A DNA stretch of 64,000 nucleotides from Deltaproteobacteria bacterium. Its GTDB lineage: Bacteria; Desulfobacterota; Desulfarculia; Desulfarculales; Desulfarculaceae. Where the stretch lies: positions 109,219-173,218 of the forward strand of contig JAHLLK010000002.1 of assembly GCA_020444165.1 (NCBI GenBank). The letters run 5' to 3'. Both the position numbers and the translations under genes were made by a program. Positions 43,736 to 52,063 of this stretch are shown one piece after another (the stretch's first letter is position 1; the number at the start of each line of letters is the position of its first letter). Under the pieces are notes generated by a model. That model did not search any database. It was not told the DNA's origin and was given only the letters and a program-made list of their open reading frames with translations.

Positions 43736-44719
43736 ATGCTGCCCGCTTTTGATTATGTCCGGCCCGCCAACCTGGCGGAGGCCGCGGCCGCGCTGGCCCG
43801 GGAGGGCGCCGTGGCCCTGGCCGGAGGTAGCGATATCATGGGTATCATGCGTGACGGCGTGCAGAACCCCGCGACCCTGGTGAGCCTGACGGGCCTGGAC
43901 GAGCTGCGAGGCATCTCCGAGACCGCCGCCGGCGGTCTGGCCCTGGGAGCGCTCACCACGGTGCACGAGGTGGCCACCCACCCCCTGGTGGTGGAGCGCT
44001 ATCCGGCCCTGGCCCAGGCCGCGGCCGCGGTGGGGAGCCCCCAGCTCCGGAACCAGGGCACCCTGGGCGGCAACCTCTGCCAGAAGCCCCGCTGCTGGTA
44101 CTACCGCGGCGAATTCCATTGCGCCCGGAAGGGCGGACTCCGCTGCTATGCCCTGCGGGGCCAGAACCAGTTCCACGCCCTGTTCGGCACGGCGGGCCGG
44201 TGCGCCTATGTGCATCCCTCGGACACCGCGCCGGCCCTGGCGGCCTACGGGGCCGTGGTGCTGACCACGGGGCCGGAAGGGGCGCGCCGCCTGCCGGCCG
44301 GGGAGTTCCACGTGCCGCCGGCCACGGCCATCGACCGGGAGACCGTGCTGTTGCCCGGGGAAGTGGTGACCGGGGTGGAATTGCCCCCGGCCGAAGGCGC
44401 CTGGGGCCGCTATCGCAAGATCCGCGCCCGGGGCGCCTGGGACTTCGCCCTGGCCGGGGCGGCCCTGGTGCTGAATCTGGAGGGGCGGCGGGTGGCCCGG
44501 GCCCGGGTGGTGCTCTCCGGGGTGGCCGCCGTGCCCTGGCGCTCCATGCCCGCGGAGGAGGCCCTGGAGGGCCGCGAGCTGACGCCCGGGGTGGCCCGAG
44601 ACGCCGCCCGGGCGGCGCTCTCCGGCGCGCGGGCCCTGGCCCACAACCGCTACAAGCTGTACCTGTTGGAGGGCCTGCTCACCGAGGAGCTGACGGGCCT
44701 GGCCCGGGTGCAGGGCTGA
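43736..44719 (+). CDS. Molybdenum hydroxylase FAD subunit with a predicted extra [4Fe-4S] cluster
   Basis: A 327-residue FAD-binding subunit (CoxM/YagS family). The FAD loops ALAGGSDIMGIMR and GTLGGNLCQKPRCWYY are visible. An insertion carries cysteines at 115, 120, 129 and 137 and one more at about 156 (GRCAYVHPSD). This pattern, with NQFHALFGTA, matches E. coli PaoB/YagS, whose insertion binds a [4Fe-4S] cluster. This suggests an aldehyde-oxidase-like enzyme with a low-potential electron partner such as ferredoxin. It starts two bases after the large subunit stop. Confidence 0.88.
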   Translation: MLPAFDYVRPANLAEAAAALAREGAVALAGGSDIMGIMRDGVQNPATLVSLTGLDELRGISETAAGGLALGALTTVHEVATHPLVVERYPALAQAAAAVGSPQLRNQGTLGGNLCQKPRCWYYRGEFHCARKGGLRCYALRGQNQFHALFGTAGRCAYVHPSDTAPALAAYGAVVLTTGPEGARRLPAGEFHVPPATAIDRETVLLPGEVVTGVELPPAEGAWGRYRKIRARGAWDFALAGAALVLNLEGRRVARARVVLSGVAAVPWRSMPAEEALEGRELTPGVARDAARAALSGARALAHNRYKLYLLEGLLTEELTGLARVQG

Positions 44720-44904
44720 GGCGGGGCCGGGCTGGGCGGATAGCCGCCCGGCCCGGTCGGGCAGGCATGGTAAGGGACAGGAAACTAGCGAGTAAAATTC
44801 CAGAATGCCCGTGACCCCGGCACCTTGCCCGCACACCCCTTTCCCTTCGGTGGATAAATAGCCGCAGACCACCGCCCAACCGGGGGACGGGGGCTTTTTT
44901 TGCC

Positions 44905-44932
44905 TTGACCCAATATAAAACTGCTATACAAT
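44905..44932 (+). promoter_or_regulatory. Promoter before the small membrane protein
   Basis: TTGACC (44905-44910), 16 bases, TACAAT (44927-44932), in an AT-rich patch about 120 bases before the start at 45053. The rest of 44720-45052 contains no gene. Confidence 0.6.
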
Positions 44933-45052
44933 AAAAACATAAAACAGCGTCTTAATAGAAGACCGTTTGGGATGCTATCCGGAAGCCAGCCAAATGCCGC
45001 GGGGACCGGCAGAGGATTTCCGGGGCGGAGAAACGCAAGGTGGAGGGTGGGC

Positions 45053-45460
45053 ATGAGAAGCAAACTACTGTTGATCAGCGGCGGGGTGGCCTTGGCCTCC
45101 GCCGTATTTCACGCGTCCTTTTGGGTGCTGTTCGATTGGGCCGGGGAGTTGCCCAAACTGAGCCCTGAAAACGCGGGTATCATGCAAATGCTCAACATCG
45201 TCTGTATTTATGGCTTCTTGTTTCAGGGTTTCGCGTCCTTTGTCTTGGCCAGGAAGCCCGGCCCCTGGAGCGTGGCGGAAAAGGCCATCCTGGTTTTCAT
45301 TGGTGGCTTCTTTTTACTGCGCGCCGCTTTTGGTTTTCCGTTGTTCGGCTGGAATCTGCCCGAGGCCATGGTGGTGTTGGTGTGCCTGATGGTGAGCGGG
45401 GCCAGTTTCCTGGCCCTGGGGGCTTCCCCCCGCCCCCGGCCGGCCGCCCGGGCGAGGTAG
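45053..45460 (+). CDS. Four-helix membrane protein of unknown function
   Basis: A 135-residue protein with four hydrophobic segments (LLLISGGVALASAVFHASFW, MLNIVCIYGFLFQGFASFVL, AILVFIGGFFLLRAAFGFPL, MVVLVCLMVSGASFLALG) and a basic tail. No family recognised. GGAGGG precedes the ATG at 45053. It lies 104 bases upstream of a TetR regulator gene on the same strand and might be in its regulon. Confidence 0.75.
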   Translation: MRSKLLLISGGVALASAVFHASFWVLFDWAGELPKLSPENAGIMQMLNIVCIYGFLFQGFASFVLARKPGPWSVAEKAILVFIGGFFLLRAAFGFPLFGWNLPEAMVVLVCLMVSGASFLALGASPRPRPAARAR

Positions 45461-45564
45461 CGTCTTGAACCCGCGGCGAACCCCGACGCGGCTGGCCCGG
45501 CGCTCCACAAGAAGATCAAGGCAGGTCCATGGCCTGGCCAAGTTTCAGGGAAGGCGTTGAGAAC

Positions 45565-46317
45565 ATGAAAATCAGCCACGAAAAAAAGCAGGAAAATCGC
45601 GAGGCCATCCTCCAGGCCGCGGTGAATATCATCATCGAGAAGGGCTTCAAGGCCGCCACCATGCGGGCCATGGCCCGCGAGGCCGGCCTGGGCGACGCCA
45701 CCATCTATAATTACTTCCCCACCAAGGAGTCCCTGCTCTACGCCTACTATGAGGGCAAGTTGGCCGCCGCCGCGGACCAACTGGCCGGCGTCCCGGGGCT
45801 GGAGGAATATTCCTTCAAGGAGAAGCTGCAGGCCTATTTCGAGACCTGTTTGGAAAATTTCCTGGCCGACCGTGAGTTCCTGCAGGAGACCTTCCGCTTG
45901 GTGTTCTACCCGGTGACTCCACCCAAGGAATTGCAGGCCATCAAGGCCCCTTTCCAGGAATGCCTGAGCCGCATCTTCGATAGCGCCGTGGAAAACGGCG
46001 AGATCCAGGAGCCTCCCTTCCGCGACTTGAGCTTGCACCTGTTTTGGGATTATTTCCTGGGTGTGGTGTTCTATTGGCTGAAAGATGCCTCGGAATGTTT
46101 TTCTGATACCACTGAGCTCATCGATAAGACCATGGACTTGGCCAGCGCGGTTTTGGCGGCGGGCCTGGTGAACAAGGTGTTCGATATCGTGACCTTCCTT
46201 TTCCGAAACCACATCGTGAGCCGCCTGGACACCTTCCGTGGTGGCTTGGATGCCTTCAGCCAAGTGCGGCGCGCCTTTACGGAGGAAGTCTGTGGAAAGC
46301 CGGCTACCGGAAAGTAA
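45565..46317 (+). CDS. TetR-family transcriptional regulator
   Basis: A 250-residue regulator. The DNA-binding domain reads REAILQAAVNIIIEKGFKAA, then TMRAMAREAGLGDATIYNYF and PTKESLLYAYYEGK. The C-terminal half is helical and would bind a ligand. The ATG at 45565 follows GGGAAGG at ten bases; an ATG twelve codons upstream (45529) is an alternative. Its end overlaps the UbiB-like kinase gene by 26 bases, so the two are co-expressed. TetR proteins fused or linked to UbiB-like kinases are known from lipid-related operons. Confidence 0.88.
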   Translation: MKISHEKKQENREAILQAAVNIIIEKGFKAATMRAMAREAGLGDATIYNYFPTKESLLYAYYEGKLAAAADQLAGVPGLEEYSFKEKLQAYFETCLENFLADREFLQETFRLVFYPVTPPKELQAIKAPFQECLSRIFDSAVENGEIQEPPFRDLSLHLFWDYFLGVVFYWLKDASECFSDTTELIDKTMDLASAVLAAGLVNKVFDIVTFLFRNHIVSRLDTFRGGLDAFSQVRRAFTEEVCGKPATGK

Positions 46318-47590
46318 GCTCCGCCGCAGCTTGGTGGGGGGCCGGGCCGCAGCCAAGCTGGGAGGCGGTTTGGTGGAGTATTTGGCCAGCAAACCTTTCC
46401 GCTCACCCGAGGGCCGGGTCGCAGCCAAGGAGGAGTTGGACGAAAAGAGCGCCCAGATTATTTTCAACTGCCTGAGTTTGTTGAAGGGAACCGCGCTAAA
46501 GGTGGCTCAGCTCTTGAGCTTGGAATTGGAGCTTTTTCCGCCGGCCATCCAGCGCGAATTGCAGAAAAGCTACAACCAGGTGCCGCCCCTGAACCGGGTG
46601 CTGGCTCGCAAGGCCGTGCAGAATTCCCTGGGCCGCCCGCCGGAAGAGGTGTTCGCTCGCTTCGAACCCACCGCTTTCGCGGCGGCCAGCCTGGGGCAGG
46701 TGCACCGGGCCCGCAGCCACGAAGGCCGGGACCTGGCGGTCAAGGTGCAGTACCCCGGCATCCAGCGGACCATCAAGAGCGACCTGCAACTCTTGCGGGG
46801 CGTATTATGGCCCCTGCCCGATTACCGATTAATCGCGCCCGCCCTGGACGAAATCGAAGCGAGGTTGTTGGAGGAGATCGATTACGTCAAGGAAGCCGCC
46901 AACCTGACCTTTTTTGGCTCACGCCTGGGCCTGCCAGGCGTGACCATACCCGCCCCCTATGCACCGGCCTCCAGCGCCACGGTGCTCAGCGCCACCTATC
47001 TGGCGGGCCTGCCCCTCAATCTTTGGTTAAAGACCAACCCCGGGCAGGAAGAGCGCGACCGGGTGGCGCAACGGTTGAACGACATTTTCCTGGAAAGCCT
47101 CTACGAGCTGCACTGCATTCACGCTGATCCCAACCCGGGCAATTTCATCATCGACGACGAGCTTGGCCTCGGCTTGGTCGATTTCGGCTGTGTCAAAAGG
47201 TTGGATGACGAATTCGTCCAGATCTACCGGCAAATGCCCGGGTGCATCATCCGCGGCCGGCAGGACGAATATTTCGCGTTGCTGCGGACCTTGAAGGTCC
47301 TGCCGCCCGGCCTGGACCCGAAGATCGAGGACGACATCTTCAGGGCGGTCTATGGTTTCGGCCAGTGGTTGGACCAGATTTTCCGCACCGAGCGTTTTGA
47401 TTTCGCCGCCGAGCCCGGCTTCATCGCCGCGGGCAAGGTCCAGATGCAGGCCATGTACAAGTACCGGGGGCACATCACGGTGAATCCGCAGATCATCTTC
47501 CTGAACCGCACCCGGTACGGCCTCTTGCGGGTCTTCCAGCAGATGGGGGCCCGGGTGCGCTTGCGCAACCCCTACGAGTGGGACTCCTGA
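46292..47590 (+). CDS. ABC1/UbiB-family atypical kinase
   Basis: A 432-residue protein of the UbiB/ADCK family. Typical elements are KGTALKVAQLLSLE (the KxGQ-type helix, with Ala-Leu-Lys-Val-Ala-Gln), FAAASLGQVHRARSHEGRDL (Ala-rich nucleotide loop), VKVQYPGIQ (invariant Lys), CIHADPNPGNFII and LVDFGCVKRL (metal-binding Asp). These act as ATPases in quinone or lipid homeostasis. The start is a GTG at 46292 with GGAGGAAG immediately before it, inside the end of the TetR gene. No transmembrane segment is obvious at the C-terminus. The quinone pathway role is inference. Confidence 0.88.
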   Translation: MESRLPESKLRRSLVGGRAAAKLGGGLVEYLASKPFRSPEGRVAAKEELDEKSAQIIFNCLSLLKGTALKVAQLLSLELELFPPAIQRELQKSYNQVPPLNRVLARKAVQNSLGRPPEEVFARFEPTAFAAASLGQVHRARSHEGRDLAVKVQYPGIQRTIKSDLQLLRGVLWPLPDYRLIAPALDEIEARLLEEIDYVKEAANLTFFGSRLGLPGVTIPAPYAPASSATVLSATYLAGLPLNLWLKTNPGQEERDRVAQRLNDIFLESLYELHCIHADPNPGNFIIDDELGLGLVDFGCVKRLDDEFVQIYRQMPGCIIRGRQDEYFALLRTLKVLPPGLDPKIEDDIFRAVYGFGQWLDQIFRTERFDFAAEPGFIAAGKVQMQAMYKYRGHITVNPQIIFLNRTRYGLLRVFQQMGARVRLRNPYEWDS

Positions 47591-47591
47591 G

Positions 47592-47640
47592 CTGAGCGCG
47601 AGGCGGGGGGCGTGGGGCGCCCGCCTCGCGCGCGGCTCAG
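47592..47640 (+). terminator. Strong hairpin after the UbiB-like gene
   Basis: CTGAGC plus GCGAGGCGGG (47592-47607) pair with CCCGCCTCGC (47620-47629) and GCTCAG (47635-47640). It begins two bases after the stop codon, with no T run. Its right arm overlaps the last codon of the displaced kinase fragment. Confidence 0.6.
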
Positions 47641-47701
47641 TCCTTCCCCTCCTCCCCGGCCGGCAGCTCCACCACCATCGCCAACTGAGCCTCCTGGTAC
47701 C
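47637..47701 (-). pseudogene. Displaced 3' end of a sensor histidine kinase gene
   Basis: On the minus strand this reads YQEAQLAMVVELPAGEEGKD and a stop. The intact kinase at 50660-52054 ends YRESQLAMVVELPVGTGGEK-GS and a stop. At DNA level a 40-base core matches at 37 positions (about 47661-47700 against 50691-50730), in the same orientation. It looks like the original 3' end of the kinase gene, separated from it by the insertion of the NACHT-containing segment, or a leftover of a duplicated kinase. Confidence 0.75.
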
Positions 47702-47743
47702 TTGGATGCCAATTCATTGCCATGGGCCGTCGGGCGGAGCATA

Positions 47744-50092
47744 ATGCCCGGCATGGGGGCCGCCGACAATCTAAAAACAGCTCTGGAAACGCTGGCCGAA
47801 CGGCACGCGGAGGTCTGGCAAAGACTGCCGCAGAGCTTCGACTTGCCGGGACCGCTGCCGGTCAAAACCATTCTCCGAATATTCAAGGGAAGCAGCCAAG
47901 AGGTAGAGAAAATCTATCCCACCCCGCAAGCCGCCATGGAGGCCGCCCTGGCCGACGGCGCGCGGGTGGTGCTCTTGGAGGCCGGCCCCGGCCAGGGCAA
48001 GACCGCGGCCCTGCACTGGGCCATGCACCGGAAGTGCGCCGAGCTGGCCCAGGGGGGCGGCGAACCGGCCGAAAATCTCCGCCTCCCCTGGCACGAAGAC
48101 CTGGGCCGCCTGGAAATCGGCGGGGACGCGCGGACAGTGCTGGCGGGGATCGTGACGGGCCGCCCGGCCAGCCTGCGCGAAGGGGCCGGGCTGTTCTATT
48201 TGGACGGCCTGGATCTGCTGACCGGCCAGCCCGATCCGTCATCCCTGGTGAAGGCGGCGGAAAAACTGACCTGGGAGACCGGGCACGCCTTTGTCTTCAG
48301 CAGCCGCCCCCTGGAAAGCGTGCGCGGCGGGCTGGCCGACGCGGGGAAATCCTGCCGCCTGGAACTGGCCGGGTTGGACCGGGAGGCCGTGGCTGACTGG
48401 CTGCAAAACTGCGAGGCCAGGCGCCCGGGCGCCCAAAAGGCCTTCGACCAGATTTGCCAGGCCAGCCAAGCGGCTGAAAAACTGATCGAAACCCCCTTGC
48501 TTTTCGCCATGGCCCTTTCCGCGGCCCTGGCCACCGCCGGCGGCCAAGAGCCCCTGAACTGCGGGGCCCACCCGGGCCGGGCGGGGCTCTTCGCCGGTTT
48601 CGTGGATCACTTCATCATTCGGGCCAAAGGGCAAACCCACCTCCCGGGCGGTTACCGGGGCTACAGCGGCGAGGCCTTCAACGGGCTTTGCTGGGCCGCG
48701 CTGGCCGCCGGGCATATGGAGACCATCCCCGGGAAAGAGCGTGGCGATCTGCTGCCCCGCGCGGCGGCCCTGCCGGGCGGGGCGGGGCCACCCGAGCCGC
48801 TTTCCACGGCGGCGGAAGCGGCGGCCAGGAGCGAGGCGGAGCTTCGCCAGGCCGGGATAGTGTCGCCAACCACCCCGGACTGCACGGTGGGTTTTATCCA
48901 CCAGGAATTCATGGAGCATCTGGGCGGCAGGCACCTGGCCCGCCGCTTGCGGGCCGCCCGGCAAGGCGGTTGGCTGGAGGCCGAGCTATGGGATCACCTG
49001 GGCCATGAGCGGCTGGACAGCTTGTTGGCCCACGGCTTGGCCCAGTTGGGAGACGCGGACCGCCGCGCCATCATGGGCAGGGCTTTTGATCTGCCAAGCT
49101 TCCAGGAAATACCAAAATGGATAGGTTTGTTGGCGACCGCTGACCCTGCCATCGCGTTTGATCTGGTTTCACCATTTGTAAACTCTCCTGACCCATCTGC
49201 CCGTGCCAGGGCAGCCGGGGCGCTGGGCAAGATAAACGATCCCCGGTCCGTGGAGCCGTTGCGGGAGATCCTGAGGGATGAGGAGGGATATGTTCGCCAA
49301 GCCGCCGCCTGGGCGTTGGGCGAGTTAAACGATCCCCGGGCCGAGGGAGCGCTGCTGGAGGCCCTGCGGGATGAGGATGTATCTGTTCACGCGGCCGCCT
49401 TTGGGGTGTGGGCCAGGGGAAGTGATCCCCCAGCCTTGGGGCCGCTGCTGAAGGCCCTGAGGGATGAGGAGGGATATGTTCGCCGGGCCGCCGCCGAGGC
49501 GTTGGGCGAGCTAAAGGATCCCCGGGCCGTGGAGCCGCTGCTGAAGGCCCTGAGGGATGAGGATGCAGATGTTCGCGTGGCCGCCGCCGAGGCGTTGGGC
49601 GAGCTAAATGATCCCCGGGCCGTTGAGCCGCTGCGGGAGGCTCTGGAGGATGAGGAGGAATATGTTCGCCAGGCCACCGCCGGGGCGTTGGGCGGGCTAA
49701 AGGATCCCCGGGCCTTGGAGCCGCTGCTGAAGGCTCTGGAGGATGACAATAAAGATGTTCGCCGGTCCGCCGCCGAGGCGTTGGGCGGGCTAAAGGATCC
49801 CCGGGCCTTGGGGCCGCTGTTGAAGACCCTGGGAGATGAGGATGCAGTTGTTCGCTGGGCCGCTGCCCGGGCGTTGGGCGAGCTGAAGGATCCCCGGAGC
49901 GTGGAGCCGCTGCTGAAGGCCCTGAAGGATGAGCACTTTCTGGTTCGCCTGGTCGCCGCCGGGGCGTTGGCCGCCATTTTTTCAGACATGTCCCCCGACC
50001 CCATGGACCAGTTGACTGCCCACTCGCCAAAAATATCCGATGAGAGCGCGGTGGAAATTGCCGCGCAATGGCAACGCCGTTGGCCGGGGTAA
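47744..50092 (+). CDS. NACHT-type STAND ATPase with C-terminal HEAT repeats, candidate defence sensor
   Basis: A 782-residue protein. The ATPase core shows Walker A EAGPGQGKTAALHWAM with Lys86, Walker B LFYLDGLDLLTG with Asp154 (the DGLD form typical of NACHT), and sensor-type AFVFSSRPLESV near residue 185. A helical region (200-475) follows. Residues 482-745 are nine HEAT/PBS-lyase repeats of 31 residues (DPRAVEPLLKALRDEDADVR and variants). The N-terminal 60 residues show no known effector domain. In bacteria such proteins commonly sense phage or stress and trigger an effector; the small gene 57 bases downstream may be that effector. Function is inference. The segment is flanked by copies of a kinase 3' end. 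Confidence 0.85.
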   Translation: MPGMGAADNLKTALETLAERHAEVWQRLPQSFDLPGPLPVKTILRIFKGSSQEVEKIYPTPQAAMEAALADGARVVLLEAGPGQGKTAALHWAMHRKCAELAQGGGEPAENLRLPWHEDLGRLEIGGDARTVLAGIVTGRPASLREGAGLFYLDGLDLLTGQPDPSSLVKAAEKLTWETGHAFVFSSRPLESVRGGLADAGKSCRLELAGLDREAVADWLQNCEARRPGAQKAFDQICQASQAAEKLIETPLLFAMALSAALATAGGQEPLNCGAHPGRAGLFAGFVDHFIIRAKGQTHLPGGYRGYSGEAFNGLCWAALAAGHMETIPGKERGDLLPRAAALPGGAGPPEPLSTAAEAAARSEAELRQAGIVSPTTPDCTVGFIHQEFMEHLGGRHLARRLRAARQGGWLEAELWDHLGHERLDSLLAHGLAQLGDADRRAIMGRAFDLPSFQEIPKWIGLLATADPAIAFDLVSPFVNSPDPSARARAAGALGKINDPRSVEPLREILRDEEGYVRQAAAWALGELNDPRAEGALLEALRDEDVSVHAAAFGVWARGSDPPALGPLLKALRDEEGYVRRAAAEALGELKDPRAVEPLLKALRDEDADVRVAAAEALGELNDPRAVEPLREALEDEEEYVRQATAGALGGLKDPRALEPLLKALEDDNKDVRRSAAEALGGLKDPRALGPLLKTLGDEDAVVRWAAARALGELKDPRSVEPLLKALKDEHFLVRLVAAGALAAIFSDMSPDPMDQLTAHSPKISDESAVEIAAQWQRRWPG
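49194..49970 (+). repeat. Nine tandem 93-base HEAT repeat units
   Basis: Within the NACHT gene the DNA repeats with a 93-base period; e.g. AAGGATCCCCGGGCC recurs at about 49514, 49700 and 49793, and GATGAGGATGCAGATGTTCG-like blocks recur in register. Neighbouring units are nearly identical at DNA level, which suggests recent expansion or exchange among units. Confidence 0.85.
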
Positions 50093-50149
50093 GCTCGGCT
50101 GGCCGAAATCGAAGCGCAAAGGCTGAGGCGAATGAAGGCGGAGAAAAAC

Positions 50150-50497
50150 ATGACCAAAGGTGGAGACACCATCAACCAGATCGGCAACACCGGGCAGACC
50201 GTGGGCAAGGTTGCAGGCGACAATTATTACCACGACCCGCAAGTCCTGCTGCAAGCCCTCAAAACCGTACGCGCGGACATAATCGGCAGCCAAGCCCCGG
50301 CAAGCCAGGCGGCCGACCAGGCGGAATTGGTGGCCAAGCTGGATGAACTGGTAGCCGCCGTGCGCGACAACCAACCCGGAACGGCCAAACAGGCTTGGGC
50401 CTGGCTGCAAAATGCGGTCAATGTCGCGGTGTTGCCCGTGGCGGCTTCGCAGGCCTGGCCGGTGGTGGTGGAAGCCATGCATCGCCTGGGGTCCTGA
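50150..50497 (+). CDS. Small protein with Gly/Asn/Gln-rich N-terminus, possible effector or signalling partner
   Basis: A 115-residue protein 57 bases after the NACHT gene. The N-terminal 25 residues (DTINQIGNTGQTVGKVAGDN, then YYHD) form two short Gly/Asn/Gln/Thr-rich pseudo-repeats, reminiscent of amyloid signalling motifs next to bacterial NLR-like genes. The middle is helical (TVRADIIGSQAPASQAADQA). The last 35 residues are hydrophobic and amphipathic (AWAWLQNAVNVAVLPVAASQ) and might insert into a membrane. The start is ATG 50150 with GGCGGAG six bases upstream; an ATG six codons earlier is less well placed. I do not recognise a family, so the role is a guess from context. Confidence 0.6.
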   Translation: MTKGGDTINQIGNTGQTVGKVAGDNYYHDPQVLLQALKTVRADIIGSQAPASQAADQAELVAKLDELVAAVRDNQPGTAKQAWAWLQNAVNVAVLPVAASQAWPVVVEAMHRLGS

Positions 50498-50659
50498 CCC
50501 AACTTCGGGCCTTTCCTGCCTCGGCAGACGCCGCCATCCTTCGGGCCGAGGTTCCGCCCGGGTGACCGGCAAAGGCGACGGCACCGCGCCATTGTCAGCC
50601 TCGCCGTTCCCGCTCCGCAGGTCAACGAGCCCACATCTCCGGGCCTCACCCGCTTCCCC

Positions 50660-52054
50660 TCAACTCCCCTTCTCCCCCCCGGTCCCCACCGGCAGCTCCA
50701 CCACCATGGCCAACTGAGACTCCCGGTACTCTGCCCGGATGGCGCCTTGGTGGGCGGTGATGATCTTTTGGCACAGGGTGAGGCCCAGGCCGGAGCCGGG
50801 GTTTTCGGCGCCGGGCAGGGAGTGGAAGGGGGTGAACATGGCCGTGAGGTCGTCCGGCGAGAGCGGCGGACTGGGGTTGGCCAGGACCACCCGCCAGTGC
50901 TCGCCCCGCCGGGTGAGGCGGAGGGTGATCTCGGCCGGAGCCGGGGAGTGTTTGGCCGCGTTGTCCAGGAGGTTGCTGAAGGCCGAGGCCAGGCTCTCGC
51001 CGTCGCCGAGCACCCAGGCCTGATCCGGCAGGTCCAGGCGGAGCTGCAGGTCGCGGTAGGTGAGCAAGGGGCCGCAGAGATCGGTCTGCTGGCGGAGCAG
51101 CTCGGCCAGGTCCACCGGCTCCCGGGGCAGCGGTTGGGACAAGAGGTCCAGCCGGGAGAGGAGCAGGATGCGGGCCAACAGCCCGTCCAGGCGATCTATC
51201 TCCTCGCGGATGTCCGCCAGATAGCCCTGGGCCCGGGGGGCCGCCTCCTCCGGCAGGCTTTCGGACAAGAGCTGGCTGGCCACGTAGATGCGGGTAAGCG
51301 GGCTGCGGAGTTCATGGGACACGTGGGCCAACAGCTCCCGGCCGGCCAGGATCATCTGCCTGAGGCGGCTGGTCATGAGGTTGAAGGCCTGGGCCAGCTC
51401 GCCGATCTCCCCCCGGGCGCTGACCTGGGCCTGGTGGTCCAGGTTCCCTTCGGCGATCAACATGGCCGAGCGGTCCAGCTCCTTCAGGGGCCGGGAGATG
51501 CGCCGCGCCAGGGGGATGATCAACAGGCTCACCAACAGGCAGATGAAGCCCAGGCGGAGCAGGAAGGGATAGTGGGGCGGGGGGCGCTCCGGGGGATGGA
51601 CCAACAAGAGGCAGAGCCGGGCGCCGGGCAGGGCCGGCGCCTCCAGGGGCACCGCGATGAGCATCTCCCGCGGCGGCTCCCACAGGGACAGGAAGGGGCC
51701 CTGGCGGTCGCCCCGGGCCTCGGCGCGCTCCAGGAGGCCGGGGGGCGGCAGGGTTCCCGGCGAAAAGGCCCGGGCCATACCGTCCACCTGGAACCAGACC
51801 CGGCCTCCGGTGATATCAGCGATCTCGCGGCTCAGGCCGGACAGCACCTCATCCTGGGGCTTGCCCTGCGCCAGGCCCCGGGCCAGGCCCTGCCGGGCCA
51901 GCTTCTGGGCGAACAGGGTGAGGGCCTTGAGGTGGGGGTCCAGGGTGCGGCGGGGGGAGGGCGGGCCCTCGATCAGGAAACTGCCCATCACCAAAAGCTG
52001 CACCATGAGCAGCATGCCCAGGAAAGAAAGCAGGAGTTTGCCGTAGATACCCAC
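50660..52054 (-). CDS. Membrane sensor histidine kinase (CpxA-like)
   Basis: A 464-residue kinase. Two membrane segments (residues 7-28 and 166-184) enclose a periplasmic sensor of about 135 residues. HAMP follows (ISRPLKELDRSAMLIAEGNL), then HisKA with His247 (LLAHVSHELRSPLTRIY) and HATPase with an N-box (LASAFSNLLDNAAKHSP), G1-like and GSGLGLTLCQKI. The short extracytoplasmic loop and sequence style resemble CpxA envelope-stress kinases. Its gene starts nine bases after the response regulator gene. The 3' end is duplicated at 47637-47701, suggesting it was an insertion target. Confidence 0.92.
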   Translation of the reverse strand: MGIYGKLLLSFLGMLLMVQLLVMGSFLIEGPPSPRRTLDPHLKALTLFAQKLARQGLARGLAQGKPQDEVLSGLSREIADITGGRVWFQVDGMARAFSPGTLPPPGLLERAEARGDRQGPFLSLWEPPREMLIAVPLEAPALPGARLCLLLVHPPERPPPHYPFLLRLGFICLLVSLLIIPLARRISRPLKELDRSAMLIAEGNLDHQAQVSARGEIGELAQAFNLMTSRLRQMILAGRELLAHVSHELRSPLTRIYVASQLLSESLPEEAAPRAQGYLADIREEIDRLDGLLARILLLSRLDLLSQPLPREPVDLAELLRQQTDLCGPLLTYRDLQLRLDLPDQAWVLGDGESLASAFSNLLDNAAKHSPAPAEITLRLTRRGEHWRVVLANPSPPLSPDDLTAMFTPFHSLPGAENPGSGLGLTLCQKIITAHQGAIRAEYRESQLAMVVELPVGTGGEKGS

Positions 52055-52063
52055 GTCTTGGCC

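Noticed and set aside
49071..50030. Pro/Arg-rich repetitive antisense frame under the HEAT repeats
   Set aside because: Its 31-residue periodicity simply mirrors the sense HEAT repeats.
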